DNA from: Candidatus Latescibacterota bacterium | GTDB lineage: Bacteria; Latescibacterota; UBA2968; UBA8231 | Assembly (NCBI GenBank): GCA_022827835.1 | Contig: JAJEIO010000051.1 | Span: 54,192-118,191, forward strand | Direction: 5' to 3' | DNA: 64,000 bases | Part shown: one piece after another, positions 37,901 to 46,168 of the stretch | Layout: the number at the start of each line of letters is the position of its first letter | How positions within the stretch are numbered: position 1 is the stretch's first letter | The notes under the pieces: generated by a model | Database searches by the model: none | What the model saw: the letters and a program-made list of their open reading frames with translations, nothing else | Told to the model about the DNA's origin: nothing | Program-made: the position numbers and the translations under genes

Positions 37901-38721
37901 AGATTGTGCCGATACTGAAACGAGCGGCTGGCCGGAACGTATTCCCAGCGGCTGACCGGCTCAGCCCAAAACAAGACGAAGTCGTCCGCGTCCAAGCGGC
38001 CATCGCCCCCGTCTTCTACGACCAAGCCCTCTTCCCGCAGGGCTTGGGGCGGGTTTATCTCGTCGATGGGCAAGGCGTTGCCACCGCCGTAAAACAGGCG
38101 CAAACTCGCTGGATCAACATCGCCGATTGCCACCCCAGCGGCCTCTAAGTCGGCTCCCGATATCCTGTAGATCCCCTCTTCCGCAACGATAATCCGCAGC
38201 CAAGTCCCTTCCTGCAACGCGGCTTTGCGCGCTGGCCGCCGCTTGAGTGGCAATCGCCAGTTCTTGGCTTGCTCGGGATTGACGAGCAGCCCTCGGTAGA
38301 ATGCTTCACCCCAAGGATCGGCAACGCGAGAGCCGCTGCTACCGATCACATGCAAATCAACGACGATGCGATCATACAGAGTCCGCGTTCCATCCGCTTC
38401 GACGCGCGGGGCAAATGCCACAGGAACGACGCGCTGGCGACGCACAAAACCGCTTTCGCCGAGAAATACCGGACCGGGCGTGGGCGCGTCGTCTTCAGCG
38501 GCGCGATCCGTCCGCGCCACGCGGGCTTCGACCAACTCCAAGCGAACCTGTCCGTCGGTCGGGACGCCGACTAAGGCACCACGCCCCTGCTCCAATTCTC
38601 GGCCCTCGGGCAGCCAAACCAACCGCAGGCGCTGTGGCGTCTGTTCGCTTACGCGCAATTCCGCCATGGCCGCACTCCCGCAAAAAAGCGCGAGCACCCA
38701 AAAACAGCATTTGAATCTCAT
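34996..38721 (-). CDS. PorU-like C25 (gingipain-family) protein, catalytic Cys replaced
   Basis: A 1241-residue exported protein with PorU layout: signal peptide (MRFKCCFWVLALFCGSAAMA), an N-terminal prodomain-like region, PorU-type strands (LFYGGGNALPIDE), then a C25 peptidase domain (about 560-900). The catalytic histidine is present in YLGHGSLN (H770). Where gingipains and PorU have the nucleophile in a CxxGxF context, this protein reads TAASQVGVFDDP: codon 805 is AGT (Ser), not Cys. The C-terminal 90 residues are a FlgD-like domain (FYPNPMRDSGYF... NGAYIYRIEA). PorU normally removes sorting domains and anchors cargo; this one may be inactive or use serine. Confidence 0.85.
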   Translation of the reverse strand: MRFKCCFWVLALFCGSAAMAELRVSEQTPQRLRLVWLPEGRELEQGRGALVGVPTDGQVRLELVEARVARTDRAAEDDAPTPGPVFLGESGFVRRQRVVPVAFAPRVEADGTRTLYDRIVVDLHVIGSSGSRVADPWGEAFYRGLLVNPEQAKNWRLPLKRRPARKAALQEGTWLRIIVAEEGIYRISGADLEAAGVAIGDVDPASLRLFYGGGNALPIDEINPPQALREEGLVVEDGGDGRLDADDFVLFWAEPVSRWEYVPASRSFQYRHNLYTRENAYWLGFGGGGEGQRVEQRSGALTASDPQQPTSYRERIHEEAEQFILTQLYSIKSGYTWYWEDFRGNARNFPVVVRQAASEPVAVRLGFIGVPGTQPRFSVRWNEQTIGTAAFAIPEESGQMPVTSDTLWATQGAQEGLNHLGIFHSGNPSRFDWYEVEYSRGFVAERGELFFSYPLTGITQFRLAGFADEQPRVFEVSAGLAEVVDFAYDAQAGTVIFQDRPGDVPRHYAVGGPATWKRPVRIELDWLGDLTTRSWGADWVAIYHRDFRAAAERLAQWRAEDDRFGPPLRTMAIDVQDIYDEFSGGLLDPAAIRNFLAYAAEHWDPAPVFVALIGDGSYDYKNNSALSQGNWIPPFQDGDSTYDEWYTRVVGDDLYPDMAVGRLTVQTAAEADVVVDKIIAYDRAPELGPWQSRQALVSDDLLNRDEPGKVESFFINDSEYMARNILPNSLDLIKLYIAQFPLEGREKPRARDEFIRLFNEGALTVTYLGHGSLNVLAHESMFLLARDLDKLKNGSRLPLFYTAASQVGVFDDPVRLSMPEALLKKEDGGVIGMICATRVGWHGTNVQLANQFYWQMYHTGREHVPIGLALFEAKLVLLPRYSPNAANAYSTFRNIQRYSLFGDPATRLAMPRFQVQIDVADSLRALGEVAIVGQVLDAAGAPATAYAGQVWLQAFDSSEESDLEGYTYQQTGAPMFRGRFPVAEGRFRAAFRVPKDITYGGQNGRISAYVWSDDRPAAFGAVDGLVLAGTAEGVEADVEGPEISLRFEGAKGSTIPRQTVLLASIADPSGINITGETGHEIELAINGELFTLTELYSVQGGDYRQGVIEFPLPELEIGKHEIRLKAWDNFNNSSRETVVITVGDDEGDTSLANVLFYPNPMRDSGYFTYELADEMRAVQIEVFSLAGRLIERLDGQTRAGYNQVPWTPPTGLANGAYIYRIEAARESGAAVARRAVLQVAK

Positions 38722-38812
38722 AAAGTGGTATAGGCGGGATTGGTCATTGGATCATGGTGATTGGCACTTTTAAGGTCATTCCAAGCCCTCTTTTTGTCAA
38801 GAGCATCTCACC

Positions 38813-38841
38813 TTGACTTATCGGCTCAGTGCCGCTATGTT
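38813..38841 (+). promoter_or_regulatory. Promoter for rpmB
   Basis: TTGACT, 17 bases, TATGTT; the -10 box lies 26 bases before the rpmB ATG, with GGGAGG between. A minus-strand TTGACA (38795-38800) in the same gap may belong to the PorU-like gene, but no good -10 box goes with it. Confidence 0.68.
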
Positions 38842-38867
38842 TTATAGTTTCTTACAGGGAGGCACTC

Positions 38868-39095
38868 ATGGCCAGACAATGCAGCCTGACCAAAGTTAAG
38901 GGCCTAGTTGGCAACAGCGTCAGTCACTCGCAGCGCAAAACCAAGCGCGTCCAACAGCCTAATCTCATCAAAAAGCGCATCTTCATTCCCGAAGAAAACC
39001 GCACCGTCACCTTCCGCCTGACCGCCCGTGCCCTACGCACTTTAAACAAAAAAGGCATCCATCAGTTCCTGAAAGAAAACGGGATCAAGGTCTGA
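38868..39095 (+). CDS. rpmB: Ribosomal protein bL28
   Basis: A large-subunit ribosomal protein. It has 75 residues from ATG 38868, which carries a GGGAGG site; the track start is 13 codons upstream inside the promoter. It matches bL28 throughout: GLVGNSVSHSQRKTKR near the N-terminus, QPNLIKKRIFIPEENR and RLTARALRTLNKKGI. Only one cysteine of the possible CxxC pairs remains, so this looks like a zinc-independent form. Single-gene unit followed by glcE after 28 bases. Confidence 0.96.
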   Translation: MARQCSLTKVKGLVGNSVSHSQRKTKRVQQPNLIKKRIFIPEENRTVTFRLTARALRTLNKKGIHQFLKENGIKV

Positions 39096-39123
39096 GCGGG
39101 CAAAAGCCCTAGCCTCCGCGCAC

Positions 39124-40239
39124 ATGAATCAAGGCGACGACGCAGCCGACGCCATCCAAGAGCGAGTTCGCCACGCCCTAGCCGAAAACGCGGCCCTAAA
39201 AATTTTTGCTGGCCGCACCAAATCCTTTCTCGGACGCCACCACGAAGGAATCCCACTCGACCTCTCCGCTCTGACCGGCATCATCAGCTACGAGCCGAAC
39301 GAGTTGGTCCTAGTCGCTCGCCCCGGCACCACGCTGAGCGAAATAGAAGCTCTGTGCCGCGGCGAAAACCAGTACTTCGCTTTCGAGCCGCCCGCTTGGG
39401 GTGCGGCCGCGACCATCGGCGGCACCGTGGCCTGCAACCTCTCGGGGCCGCGGCGTTTTAAGATGGGTGCGTTGCGCGATCACTTGCTCGGAGCCGAGCT
39501 GATCGACGGCTGCGGCGAGCGCATTCGCACCGGTGGCAAAGTAGTAAAAAACGTCACGGGCTACGATCTGTCCAAGGTGATCGCTGGCTCCTTTGGGACG
39601 CTGGGAGTACTCACTGAAGTCTGCCTCAAGGTCTGGCCGCGCCCTGAAACCCAAGCAACCCTGTTCATTCACGGGCTGACGCCCACAGCGGCACTAGCGC
39701 GGATCCTCAACTGGGCGGCGCGGCCCCTCCAAATCACAGGCCTAGTCTGCGACGCCGACCGGTTAGCCGCCCGCGTCGAAGGCCCAGAGCCAGCGGTGCG
39801 GGCACAGCTAGCAACGTTGCGCGAAGAAGAATCAGCCGAGTCGGAGATAATAGAAGAGGCAGAATCGCAAGCCTTCTGGCGGAGCTGGCGCGAGCTGGAA
39901 TGGCTGATCCCGGCCGAGGGTCAACAGCGCTGGCGCTTTTCTGGACCGCCGACCAAAATGGCGCAATTAATGAAAGCGCTAGAGGCCGAGGGGCTGAGCC
40001 GCTGGGGACTTGACTGGGCCGGCGGCTTGCTGTGGGCATTGTTGCCAGTGGCCGCCCAAGCCGCGCATTTGCATCGCACCGCCGTGCGCCACCAAGCCAC
40101 CGGCTGGCGCTTTGCAGCCGACGAACACAACGAAGACGCCTTTACTCCGCTCAGCACCGGCGCGGCGCGCATGAACCAGATGCTCAAGCGCGCCCTCGAT
40201 CCACAAGGCATCTTCAACCCCGGTAAAATGTACGCCTAA
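39124..40239 (+). CDS. glcE: Glycolate oxidase FAD-binding subunit GlcE-like
   Basis: GlcE is the FAD-binding subunit that works with GlcD and GlcF to oxidise glycolate to glyoxylate. This 371-residue protein has the PCMH-type FAD fold: LVARPGTTLSEIEAL, AATIGGTVACNLSGPRRFKMGALRDHLLG and the signature GGKVVKNVTGYDLSKVIAGSFGTLGVLTEV. The C-terminus ends RALDPQGIFNPGKMY, as in FAD-linked oxidases. No glcD or glcF lies beside it. Its stop overlaps the convergent dehydratase gene by 4 bases. The glycerate kinase at 16 kb could act downstream in glyoxylate use, which is inference. Confidence 0.88.
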   Translation: MNQGDDAADAIQERVRHALAENAALKIFAGRTKSFLGRHHEGIPLDLSALTGIISYEPNELVLVARPGTTLSEIEALCRGENQYFAFEPPAWGAAATIGGTVACNLSGPRRFKMGALRDHLLGAELIDGCGERIRTGGKVVKNVTGYDLSKVIAGSFGTLGVLTEVCLKVWPRPETQATLFIHGLTPTAALARILNWAARPLQITGLVCDADRLAARVEGPEPAVRAQLATLREEESAESEIIEEAESQAFWRSWRELEWLIPAEGQQRWRFSGPPTKMAQLMKALEAEGLSRWGLDWAGGLLWALLPVAAQAAHLHRTAVRHQATGWRFAADEHNEDAFTPLSTGAARMNQMLKRALDPQGIFNPGKMYA

Positions 40240-41420
40240 TATATCTCGCCTGGACGATAGCCCGGCGGCGGCATCTTCCGTTCGCTGAGCCACAGCGCCC
40301 GCCCAATCCTCGCCTGGACATATTGATAGTCATAGCTCGTATCTGGAGCGGCGATGTTGCCCTGCGACGGATATTGGGCAATCGCCTCCTCGACCAAGTC
40401 CACGCCCAGCCCAGGCGCATCCGGCACCGCAATATGGCTATCGATCACTTCAGGCTGACCAGTCATCACCTCGTAGCGCTGCGGCACATCGTCGGCTAGG
40501 TGCTCCAAGATCAGGAAATTGGGCAGCGTGGCCATTAGGTGAACGGCCGCCATTTCGGCCACCGGCCCCAGCGAGCCGTCGTGCGGAGCCATCGTACAGT
40601 AGTGCGCCTCGGCCATAGCGGCGATCTTCTTCATCTGCGACAGCCCCCCAGCGCGGCCCGTATCCGGCTGCACCACATCGATGATTTCGCGCTCAATCAG
40701 TTCCTTTACCCCCCAAATAGTGGCGTGGCGTTCGCCCGCGGCAATGGGAATATCTACTGCGTCGGCAACCCGAGCGAGGGCGTCGATGTTTTCAGGGGCT
40801 ACTGGATCCTCGTAAAACAGCAGGTCGTAGTCTTCGAGTGCGTGGCCCAAAGCAATGGCGTCGCGCGTCGTCAGCCAAGGCGGGCCGTGGACATCGACCA
40901 TGAGATCCACCTCGTCGCCGACCTCTTTGCGGATGGCGGCAACCGTTTCGACACAATTGTTGATACCCCCGGTCTTGATCGCCGTATAGCCTTGATCGAC
41001 CAAGGCGCGTGCCCGCTCTTTCTCGTGCGCGTGGGCATAGACCCGCACCCGGTCGCGCATCTTGCCACCCAAGAGGTTCCACACCGGCTGCCCAAGAGCC
41101 TTGCCCTTGATATCCCACAGGGCCATCTCAATACCGGTCATGGCACCAGAGCCGACGATGCCGGTCATGCCGTGGCCCATCATCGCCACCTGCATCTTGC
41201 CCCACAGCCGCTCGATGTGGAACGGGTCCTCGCCGATCATCAAAGGCGTTAGATCGTGGATGGCCGTTTCGACCACGCGCGGCCAGCCCGACGCCTCGCC
41301 CACGCCGTAGATGCCAGCGTCGGTTTCGACCTTGACGAAGAGCCAGTTGCGCGCCGACCAACCACTCGCCTGCGGCGGTGCACACTGCATCAAATAGGTC
41401 TTGATCTGAGTAATTTTCAT
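40236..41420 (-). CDS. Mandelate racemase-subgroup dehydratase (galactonate dehydratase-like)
   Basis: A 394-residue enolase-superfamily enzyme likely to dehydrate an acid sugar. Metal ligands lie on LMVDVHGP, LFYEDPVAP and AAGERHAT. The general-base histidine of the MR subgroup is in MAPHDGSLGP, and the lysine strand reads AIKTGG. The N-terminal capping domain (KVETDAGIYGVGEASG) is typical. ATG 41420 is used because GGGGAG precedes it; the track start adds seven residues. Distinct from the two MLE-like enzymes at 3-6 kb, which lack the His-Asp pattern. Substrate cannot be fixed from sequence. Confidence 0.88.
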   Translation of the reverse strand: MKITQIKTYLMQCAPPQASGWSARNWLFVKVETDAGIYGVGEASGWPRVVETAIHDLTPLMIGEDPFHIERLWGKMQVAMMGHGMTGIVGSGAMTGIEMALWDIKGKALGQPVWNLLGGKMRDRVRVYAHAHEKERARALVDQGYTAIKTGGINNCVETVAAIRKEVGDEVDLMVDVHGPPWLTTRDAIALGHALEDYDLLFYEDPVAPENIDALARVADAVDIPIAAGERHATIWGVKELIEREIIDVVQPDTGRAGGLSQMKKIAAMAEAHYCTMAPHDGSLGPVAEMAAVHLMATLPNFLILEHLADDVPQRYEVMTGQPEVIDSHIAVPDAPGLGVDLVEEAIAQYPSQGNIAAPDTSYDYQYVQARIGRALWLSERKMPPPGYRPGEIY

Positions 41421-41502
41421 AGCGGTCTCCCCGTGTTGCAATGAAGCGACAAGTATAATTCATAGCGCGAAATCAATCCATTGGCAGCACTCTGTGCATA
41501 GA

Positions 41503-41531
41503 TTGACAGGCATATTTTCAATACTTAGCTT
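41503..41531 (+). promoter_or_regulatory. Possible promoter for the polyprenyl synthase operon
   Basis: TTGACA, 17 bases, TAGCTT, in an AT-rich gap of 160 bases. The -10 is weak but identical to that of the PorV-like gene at 17.2 kb. Confidence 0.48.
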
Positions 41532-41580
41532 CTAAATTTTCTATTTATTTAGCGATTTAATTTCGACAGATGCCTTTCTC

Positions 41581-42549
41581 ATGGATCCCTGCATAGGTCT
41601 GATCGATCAAGAACTGGCCCGGTTTGAAAAGCGGCTCAACGCCGAACTCAATGCCGATGTCGAGCTGGTCCACATCATTGCCCGCTACATGGCCACCCTC
41701 AAGGGCAAGCGCCTTCGGCCAGCCCTCATCCTGCTCGTGGCCAAAGCGTCTGGCCGCTGGAACGAACAGCTAATCGACACGGCCGTGGCCGTCGAAATGA
41801 TTCACGCCGCCACCATGGCCCACGACGACGTAGTGGACTCAGCAACCATGCGCCGGGGCCGCGAGACGGTCAACGAGCGCTGGACCGGGCAGACCGCCGT
41901 GCTCATGGGCGACTTTCTGCTCGCGCGCGCCCTGCGCCTGCTGATCGAGATCGGCAATCTGCAGGTCCTAAGCGCAGTCGCGCACGCCACCGAGCGGCTG
42001 AGCATAGGCGAAATTTTTGAAATCCAGATCGGCACTCAGTGCGATACGCGCGAAGAGTCGTACTTTGCCATGGTCAGCGACAAAACGGCTTCCCTAATCT
42101 CGGCCGCAGCGCGGATTGGCGCTATTCTCGCCGGCGCATCAGACGAGATCGTGCAATCCATGGGCCGCTACGGAGAATCGCTCGGCCGCGCTTTCCAAGT
42201 CGCCGACGACATCCTCGACCTCACCAGCGATCAGGCAACCATGGGCAAGCCCGTCGGGCACGACCTGCGCGAAGGCAAGATCACCTTGCCATTGATACGC
42301 GCCTTACAGCAAGCCCCTTTAGCTGCCCGGTCCGAGATGGAGGCCCTTTTGGCCCAGCCCGACAAAGACGAAGCCGAATGGGCGCAGATCGTAGCCTTTG
42401 TCGAAGAGTACCGAGGAGTCGCCGCCGCCACCGAGACTGCGCACGAATGCGCCGCCCAAGCTCAGCAATGCCTAAAAGTACTGGCCCCTTCCCCGGCCCG
42501 CGCCGCGCTAGAACGAGCCGTACAGCTCGTCGTCGAACGCAACAATTGA
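41581..42549 (+). CDS. Polyprenyl diphosphate synthase (long-chain, trans)
   Basis: Builds the isoprenoid tail of quinones by chain extension with isopentenyl diphosphate. It has 322 residues. The first aspartate-rich motif is in MAHDDVVDSATMRRG and the second in QVADDILDLTSD. GKRLRPALILL and the GKPVGHDLREGKITLPLI signature are family-typical. Small residues before the first motif favour a long product (octaprenyl or similar), but chain length cannot be set by eye. It leads a run with apbE and secDF. Confidence 0.93.
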   Translation: MDPCIGLIDQELARFEKRLNAELNADVELVHIIARYMATLKGKRLRPALILLVAKASGRWNEQLIDTAVAVEMIHAATMAHDDVVDSATMRRGRETVNERWTGQTAVLMGDFLLARALRLLIEIGNLQVLSAVAHATERLSIGEIFEIQIGTQCDTREESYFAMVSDKTASLISAAARIGAILAGASDEIVQSMGRYGESLGRAFQVADDILDLTSDQATMGKPVGHDLREGKITLPLIRALQQAPLAARSEMEALLAQPDKDEAEWAQIVAFVEEYRGVAAATETAHECAAQAQQCLKVLAPSPARAALERAVQLVVERNN

Positions 42550-42561
42550 CGCGACTAGCCC

Positions 42562-43599
42562 ATGCTCAAGCGCAGTCTGCTGGCCGTCGGCGGTTTGGCC
42601 GTGGTCCTGTACTTTCTACCGTCGCCTCGGCCCGCCGCGCCGGTGCGCGCCGATCGCCTCTTGTTGGGAACTCTCGTCACGGTCAAGCTCTACGGAGACG
42701 AAGCAGTGGTCGGCCCGCACCTAGAGGCGGCGTACGCGGAGATCGCCCGCGTCGATTCGTCTATGAGCCACTACCGCGAGGATGGAGCCTTGCAGCGGCT
42801 AGAGCAGCAGGCGCGGCTCGCCCCAACGCGCGGGCCGACCGGGATGATTGCGGTCTTGACGCGCAGCCAGCACTTCGCCGCGTTGACCGATGGAGCTTTT
42901 GACTGCACGGTGGGGGCGTTGACGAGCCTGTGGAACTTCCCCGCTGCGACAGTGCCGCCTACTCCGGCGCAGATTGATTCGGCGCTGGCGCTGGTGGGCT
43001 ACAAAGGGTTGGAGGTTGCAGCCCAGTCGTTTCGGATCAACAAGTCGGGGCTGCGATTGGATTTGGGAGCAGCGGCCAAAGGTTATGCGGTTGACCAAGC
43101 AGTGGCGGCGATGCAGGAGTTGCAAGTAGAAGCCGGGATTATTGAGGCTGGAGGCGATATTCGCTATTGGGGCGAAAAGCCGGACGGGCGGCCTTGGCTC
43201 TTTGGGGTGCAGCACCCGCGCGACCCAGAGCAATACCTAGCAGTGGAAGACCTCGGGCTAGCGGCGATCGCGACCTCGGGCGACTACGAGCAGTACTTTG
43301 ATTGGGAGGGCGAGCGCTATCACCACCTGCTCGACCCCAAGATCGGCTATCCAGCGCGGGCTAGCATAAGCGCCACCGTGTGGGCCGCGACCGCTCTGGA
43401 CGCCGACATTCTGTCAACCGCGGTCTTCGTCTTAGGACCTGAGCAAGGGCTCGCGCTCGTCGAGGGCCTACCGGATGTCGAGGGCTTTATTTTTTTTGCG
43501 CGAGACGGGCAGTTCACGCACCGGGCGTCAACCGGGCTGCGCGACCGCTTTCGCTTTTGCAATAGCAACAAACCTTCGCCGGGCTGTGCTCGGCACTAG
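42562..43599 (+). CDS. apbE: FAD:protein FMN transferase ApbE
   Basis: Attaches FMN to threonine of target flavoproteins (for example Rnf/Nqr subunits) on the outer face of the membrane. It has 345 residues with an N-terminal anchor (MLKRSLLAVGGLAVVLYFLPS). The core shows MSHYREDGALQRLE, FDCTVGALTSLWNF, LRLDLGAAAKGYAVDQAV and AGIIEAGGDIRYWG, and the metal site in ATSGDYEQYF and HHLLDPKIGYPAR. It follows the prenyl synthase by 12 bases. No obvious target gene is in the window. Confidence 0.93.
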   Translation: MLKRSLLAVGGLAVVLYFLPSPRPAAPVRADRLLLGTLVTVKLYGDEAVVGPHLEAAYAEIARVDSSMSHYREDGALQRLEQQARLAPTRGPTGMIAVLTRSQHFAALTDGAFDCTVGALTSLWNFPAATVPPTPAQIDSALALVGYKGLEVAAQSFRINKSGLRLDLGAAAKGYAVDQAVAAMQELQVEAGIIEAGGDIRYWGEKPDGRPWLFGVQHPRDPEQYLAVEDLGLAAIATSGDYEQYFDWEGERYHHLLDPKIGYPARASISATVWAATALDADILSTAVFVLGPEQGLALVEGLPDVEGFIFFARDGQFTHRASTGLRDRFRFCNSNKPSPGCARH

Positions 43600-43617
43600 C
43601 GGAGTAAAGACCAATTT

Positions 43618-46140
43618 ATGAAACGCAATCGGAAACTCGTGCTAATCGTGGCACTGATCGCCGCGGCAGTGTACTACCTGCTGCCGAGCGTGGAATTTTA
43701 CAGCATGGCGGACGACGAGCGAGAGACCTTGGGGCTGAAGGCCCCTGAGCAACTCGCCGATCTGAAAAAGCGCTCGCTCAACTTGGGACTGGACCTGCAG
43801 GGCGGCATTCACCTCGTCCTAGAGGTCAAAACCGAGGGGATGGAGCAGCAGGAAGCCCAAGATGCGGTCGCCCAAGCCCAGGAAGTCATCCGCAATCGCA
43901 TCGATCAGTTTGGGGTGGCCGAGCCGACCATTCAGCGCCAAGGCGACAATCGCATCATCATCGAATTGCCCGGCGTCCAAGACGTGCAGCGCGCCAAGGA
44001 CCTAGTAGGCCAGACTGCACTGCTCGAATTCCAGCTCCTCGAACCCGCTGAAGATCGCACTCGCCTGATCCAGCGCATCGACCAAGTGCTGGCTCCGAAA
44101 GAAGAGGACACAGAGGAAGAGGAAGACCTCCTCCTTTCCTCCACACCAGAAAGCGCGCCCCTCTCCTCCATGCTCAGCCCCACCGGCGAAGACCTCACGG
44201 TCTCGGGCCGCGACTTGCAGCGCGTCAAGAACTTGCTCAACACCTCAGAGGCTCAAGAACTCATCCCCGCAGACGTGGAATTCCTCTTTTCGAGCAAACC
44301 CGCCGGAGCCGAGGGCAATGAGTTCTACTTCCTCTACTTGGTGCGCAAAAAGCCGGAGATGACCGGGCACATGATTCAGGACGCCTTTGTCTCCATCGGC
44401 CAAGTAGTAGAGTACATGGGCCAGCCCATAGTCAATTTCTCGACCACCGACGAAGGGGTGCGGCTTTTCAGCCGCATCACGGGTTCGCACATCGGCGAGC
44501 GCATGGCCATTGTCCTCGACGAATCAGTGTACTCAGCTCCGGTCATCCAAACCAAAATCAGCGAGGGTCGCGGCATCATCACCGGTAGCGGCACCCAAGA
44601 AGAGGCCAAAGACCTCGCCATCGTGCTGCGGGCCGGCGCGCTACCGGCCGAGGTCGAGATCATCGAAGACCGCACGGTCGGCCCCTCGCTGGGGCGCGAC
44701 TCCATCGAGCAAGGCAAGACCGCAGCCATCTACAGCATGGTACTAGTCGTGATCTTCATGGTCCTCTACTACCGAGCCGCCGGGCTGATCGCCGACTGCG
44801 CTCTCCTGCTCAACATGCTCTTCATCATGGCGGTACTGGCCGGTTTTCACGCCACGCTGACCTTGCCCGGCATTGCCGGCATCATCCTGACCATCGGCAT
44901 GGCCGTTGACGCCAATGTGCTGATCTTCGAGCGCATCCGCGAAGAGCTGCGCTCGGGCAAGACCGTGCGCGCGGCCATAGATTCCGGCTACGGCCACGCG
45001 CTCTCGGCCATCATTGACGCCAACGTAACCACGTTCCTCGTCGGCATCGTACTCTATCAGTTCGGCACCGGGCCGATCCGCGGCTTTGCCTTGACCTTGT
45101 GCATCGGCATCATCTCCAGCCTCTTTACGGCCTTCTTTGTAACCCGCACGATCTTCGAGCTGATTACCCGGAAGTCGGAGCAATCGAGCTTGAGCATCGG
45201 GCCAGTTGCGCTCTTCTCCAACCTGAACATCCGCTTCCTCTCGTTGCGCAACATTGGTTTTGGCACCTCGGCGGCCGTGCTGCTCATCGGCATCGTTTCC
45301 ATTTTGGGCATCAATGGCATCCGGCAGGGCATCGACTTCGCCGGCGGCACTTTGCTGGAGTTGCACTTCGATCCAGCCGTAAAAGTCGAGGACATCCGCA
45401 GCCAGCTCGGCCGCGTCCCCGTGGGCGATGCCGAAATCGACCTGAGCAAGAGCGAGATCAAGCAGTTCGGATCGGAAAACGACATTCTCATCCGCGTCAG
45501 CGAAAGCGGAGCAGGCACCGAGGTGGCCGACGGCATTATGGGAGTTCTCGAGTCCGGATTTGCCGACAACATCGAGGAAATGGAGTGGATCCGACGCCAA
45601 GAAAAGGTCGGCCCCAAAATCGGCAGTGAACTGAGCAACGCAGCCGTGCGCGCGGTGTTGGTGGCACTGGCGCTGATTCTGATCTACATGGCTTGGCGCT
45701 TCCACCGCTTCCTCTACGGTATTGCCGCGGTCGTCGCGCTCTTCCACGATGTGCTCATCACCCTCGGGCTGCTCTCGCTCTTCGACATTGAGATTACTCT
45801 CGCGGTGGTTGCCGCACTGCTGGCCATTGTCGGCTACTCGCTCAACGACACGATCGTGGTCTTCGACCGCATCCGCGAAAATCTGCACACAGCCCGCCGA
45901 CAGGGCTTTGACGGCACGGTCAACCAGAGCATCAACGAGTGCCTGAGCCGCACGCTGATCACCTCGGCGACGACCCTTATGGCAGTGCTGGTGCTGATGA
46001 TCTTTGGCGGCGAAGTCAACCGCGACTTTACCATCACCTTGATGATCGGCGTCGTGGTCGGCACCTACTCGTCTGTATTCGTCGCCAGCCCAGTGCTCTA
46101 TCTAGGCCAACAGCGGGCCGCCGCCAAAGAGGCTGACTAA
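43618..46140 (+). CDS. secDF: SecD-SecF fusion protein translocase component
   Basis: An RND-like accessory of the Sec translocon that uses proton-motive force to pull exported proteins. The 840 residues fuse SecD and SecF. The SecD half starts with TM1, then KRSLNLGLDLQGGIHLVLEV and the P1 domain, with an acidic insert (PKEEDTEEEEDLLLSS). Its TM block includes TLPGIAGIILTIGMAVDANVLIFERIREEL. The SecF half begins near NIRFLSLRNIGFG and includes IRQGIDFAGGTLLELHF and GYSLNDTIVVFDRIRENL. Fusions occur in Bacillus and Bacteroidetes lineages. It likely supports the heavy secreted load seen at 22-39 kb. Confidence 0.96.
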   Translation: MKRNRKLVLIVALIAAAVYYLLPSVEFYSMADDERETLGLKAPEQLADLKKRSLNLGLDLQGGIHLVLEVKTEGMEQQEAQDAVAQAQEVIRNRIDQFGVAEPTIQRQGDNRIIIELPGVQDVQRAKDLVGQTALLEFQLLEPAEDRTRLIQRIDQVLAPKEEDTEEEEDLLLSSTPESAPLSSMLSPTGEDLTVSGRDLQRVKNLLNTSEAQELIPADVEFLFSSKPAGAEGNEFYFLYLVRKKPEMTGHMIQDAFVSIGQVVEYMGQPIVNFSTTDEGVRLFSRITGSHIGERMAIVLDESVYSAPVIQTKISEGRGIITGSGTQEEAKDLAIVLRAGALPAEVEIIEDRTVGPSLGRDSIEQGKTAAIYSMVLVVIFMVLYYRAAGLIADCALLLNMLFIMAVLAGFHATLTLPGIAGIILTIGMAVDANVLIFERIREELRSGKTVRAAIDSGYGHALSAIIDANVTTFLVGIVLYQFGTGPIRGFALTLCIGIISSLFTAFFVTRTIFELITRKSEQSSLSIGPVALFSNLNIRFLSLRNIGFGTSAAVLLIGIVSILGINGIRQGIDFAGGTLLELHFDPAVKVEDIRSQLGRVPVGDAEIDLSKSEIKQFGSENDILIRVSESGAGTEVADGIMGVLESGFADNIEEMEWIRRQEKVGPKIGSELSNAAVRAVLVALALILIYMAWRFHRFLYGIAAVVALFHDVLITLGLLSLFDIEITLAVVAALLAIVGYSLNDTIVVFDRIRENLHTARRQGFDGTVNQSINECLSRTLITSATTLMAVLVLMIFGGEVNRDFTITLMIGVVVGTYSSVFVASPVLYLGQQRAAAKEAD

Positions 46141-46168
46141 AGCCAACTGGGCGGGACCGCCTCTCGCC

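Noticed and set aside
38722-38867. Riboswitch or ribosomal-protein leader before rpmB
   Set aside because: The promoter leaves only about 20 bases of leader, too short for a structured control element.
44743-45888. 381-residue minus-strand ORF antisense to secDF
   Set aside because: Low-complexity, Asp/Gln/Glu/His-rich translation typical of an antisense frame in GC-rich DNA; secDF on the plus strand has full family motifs.
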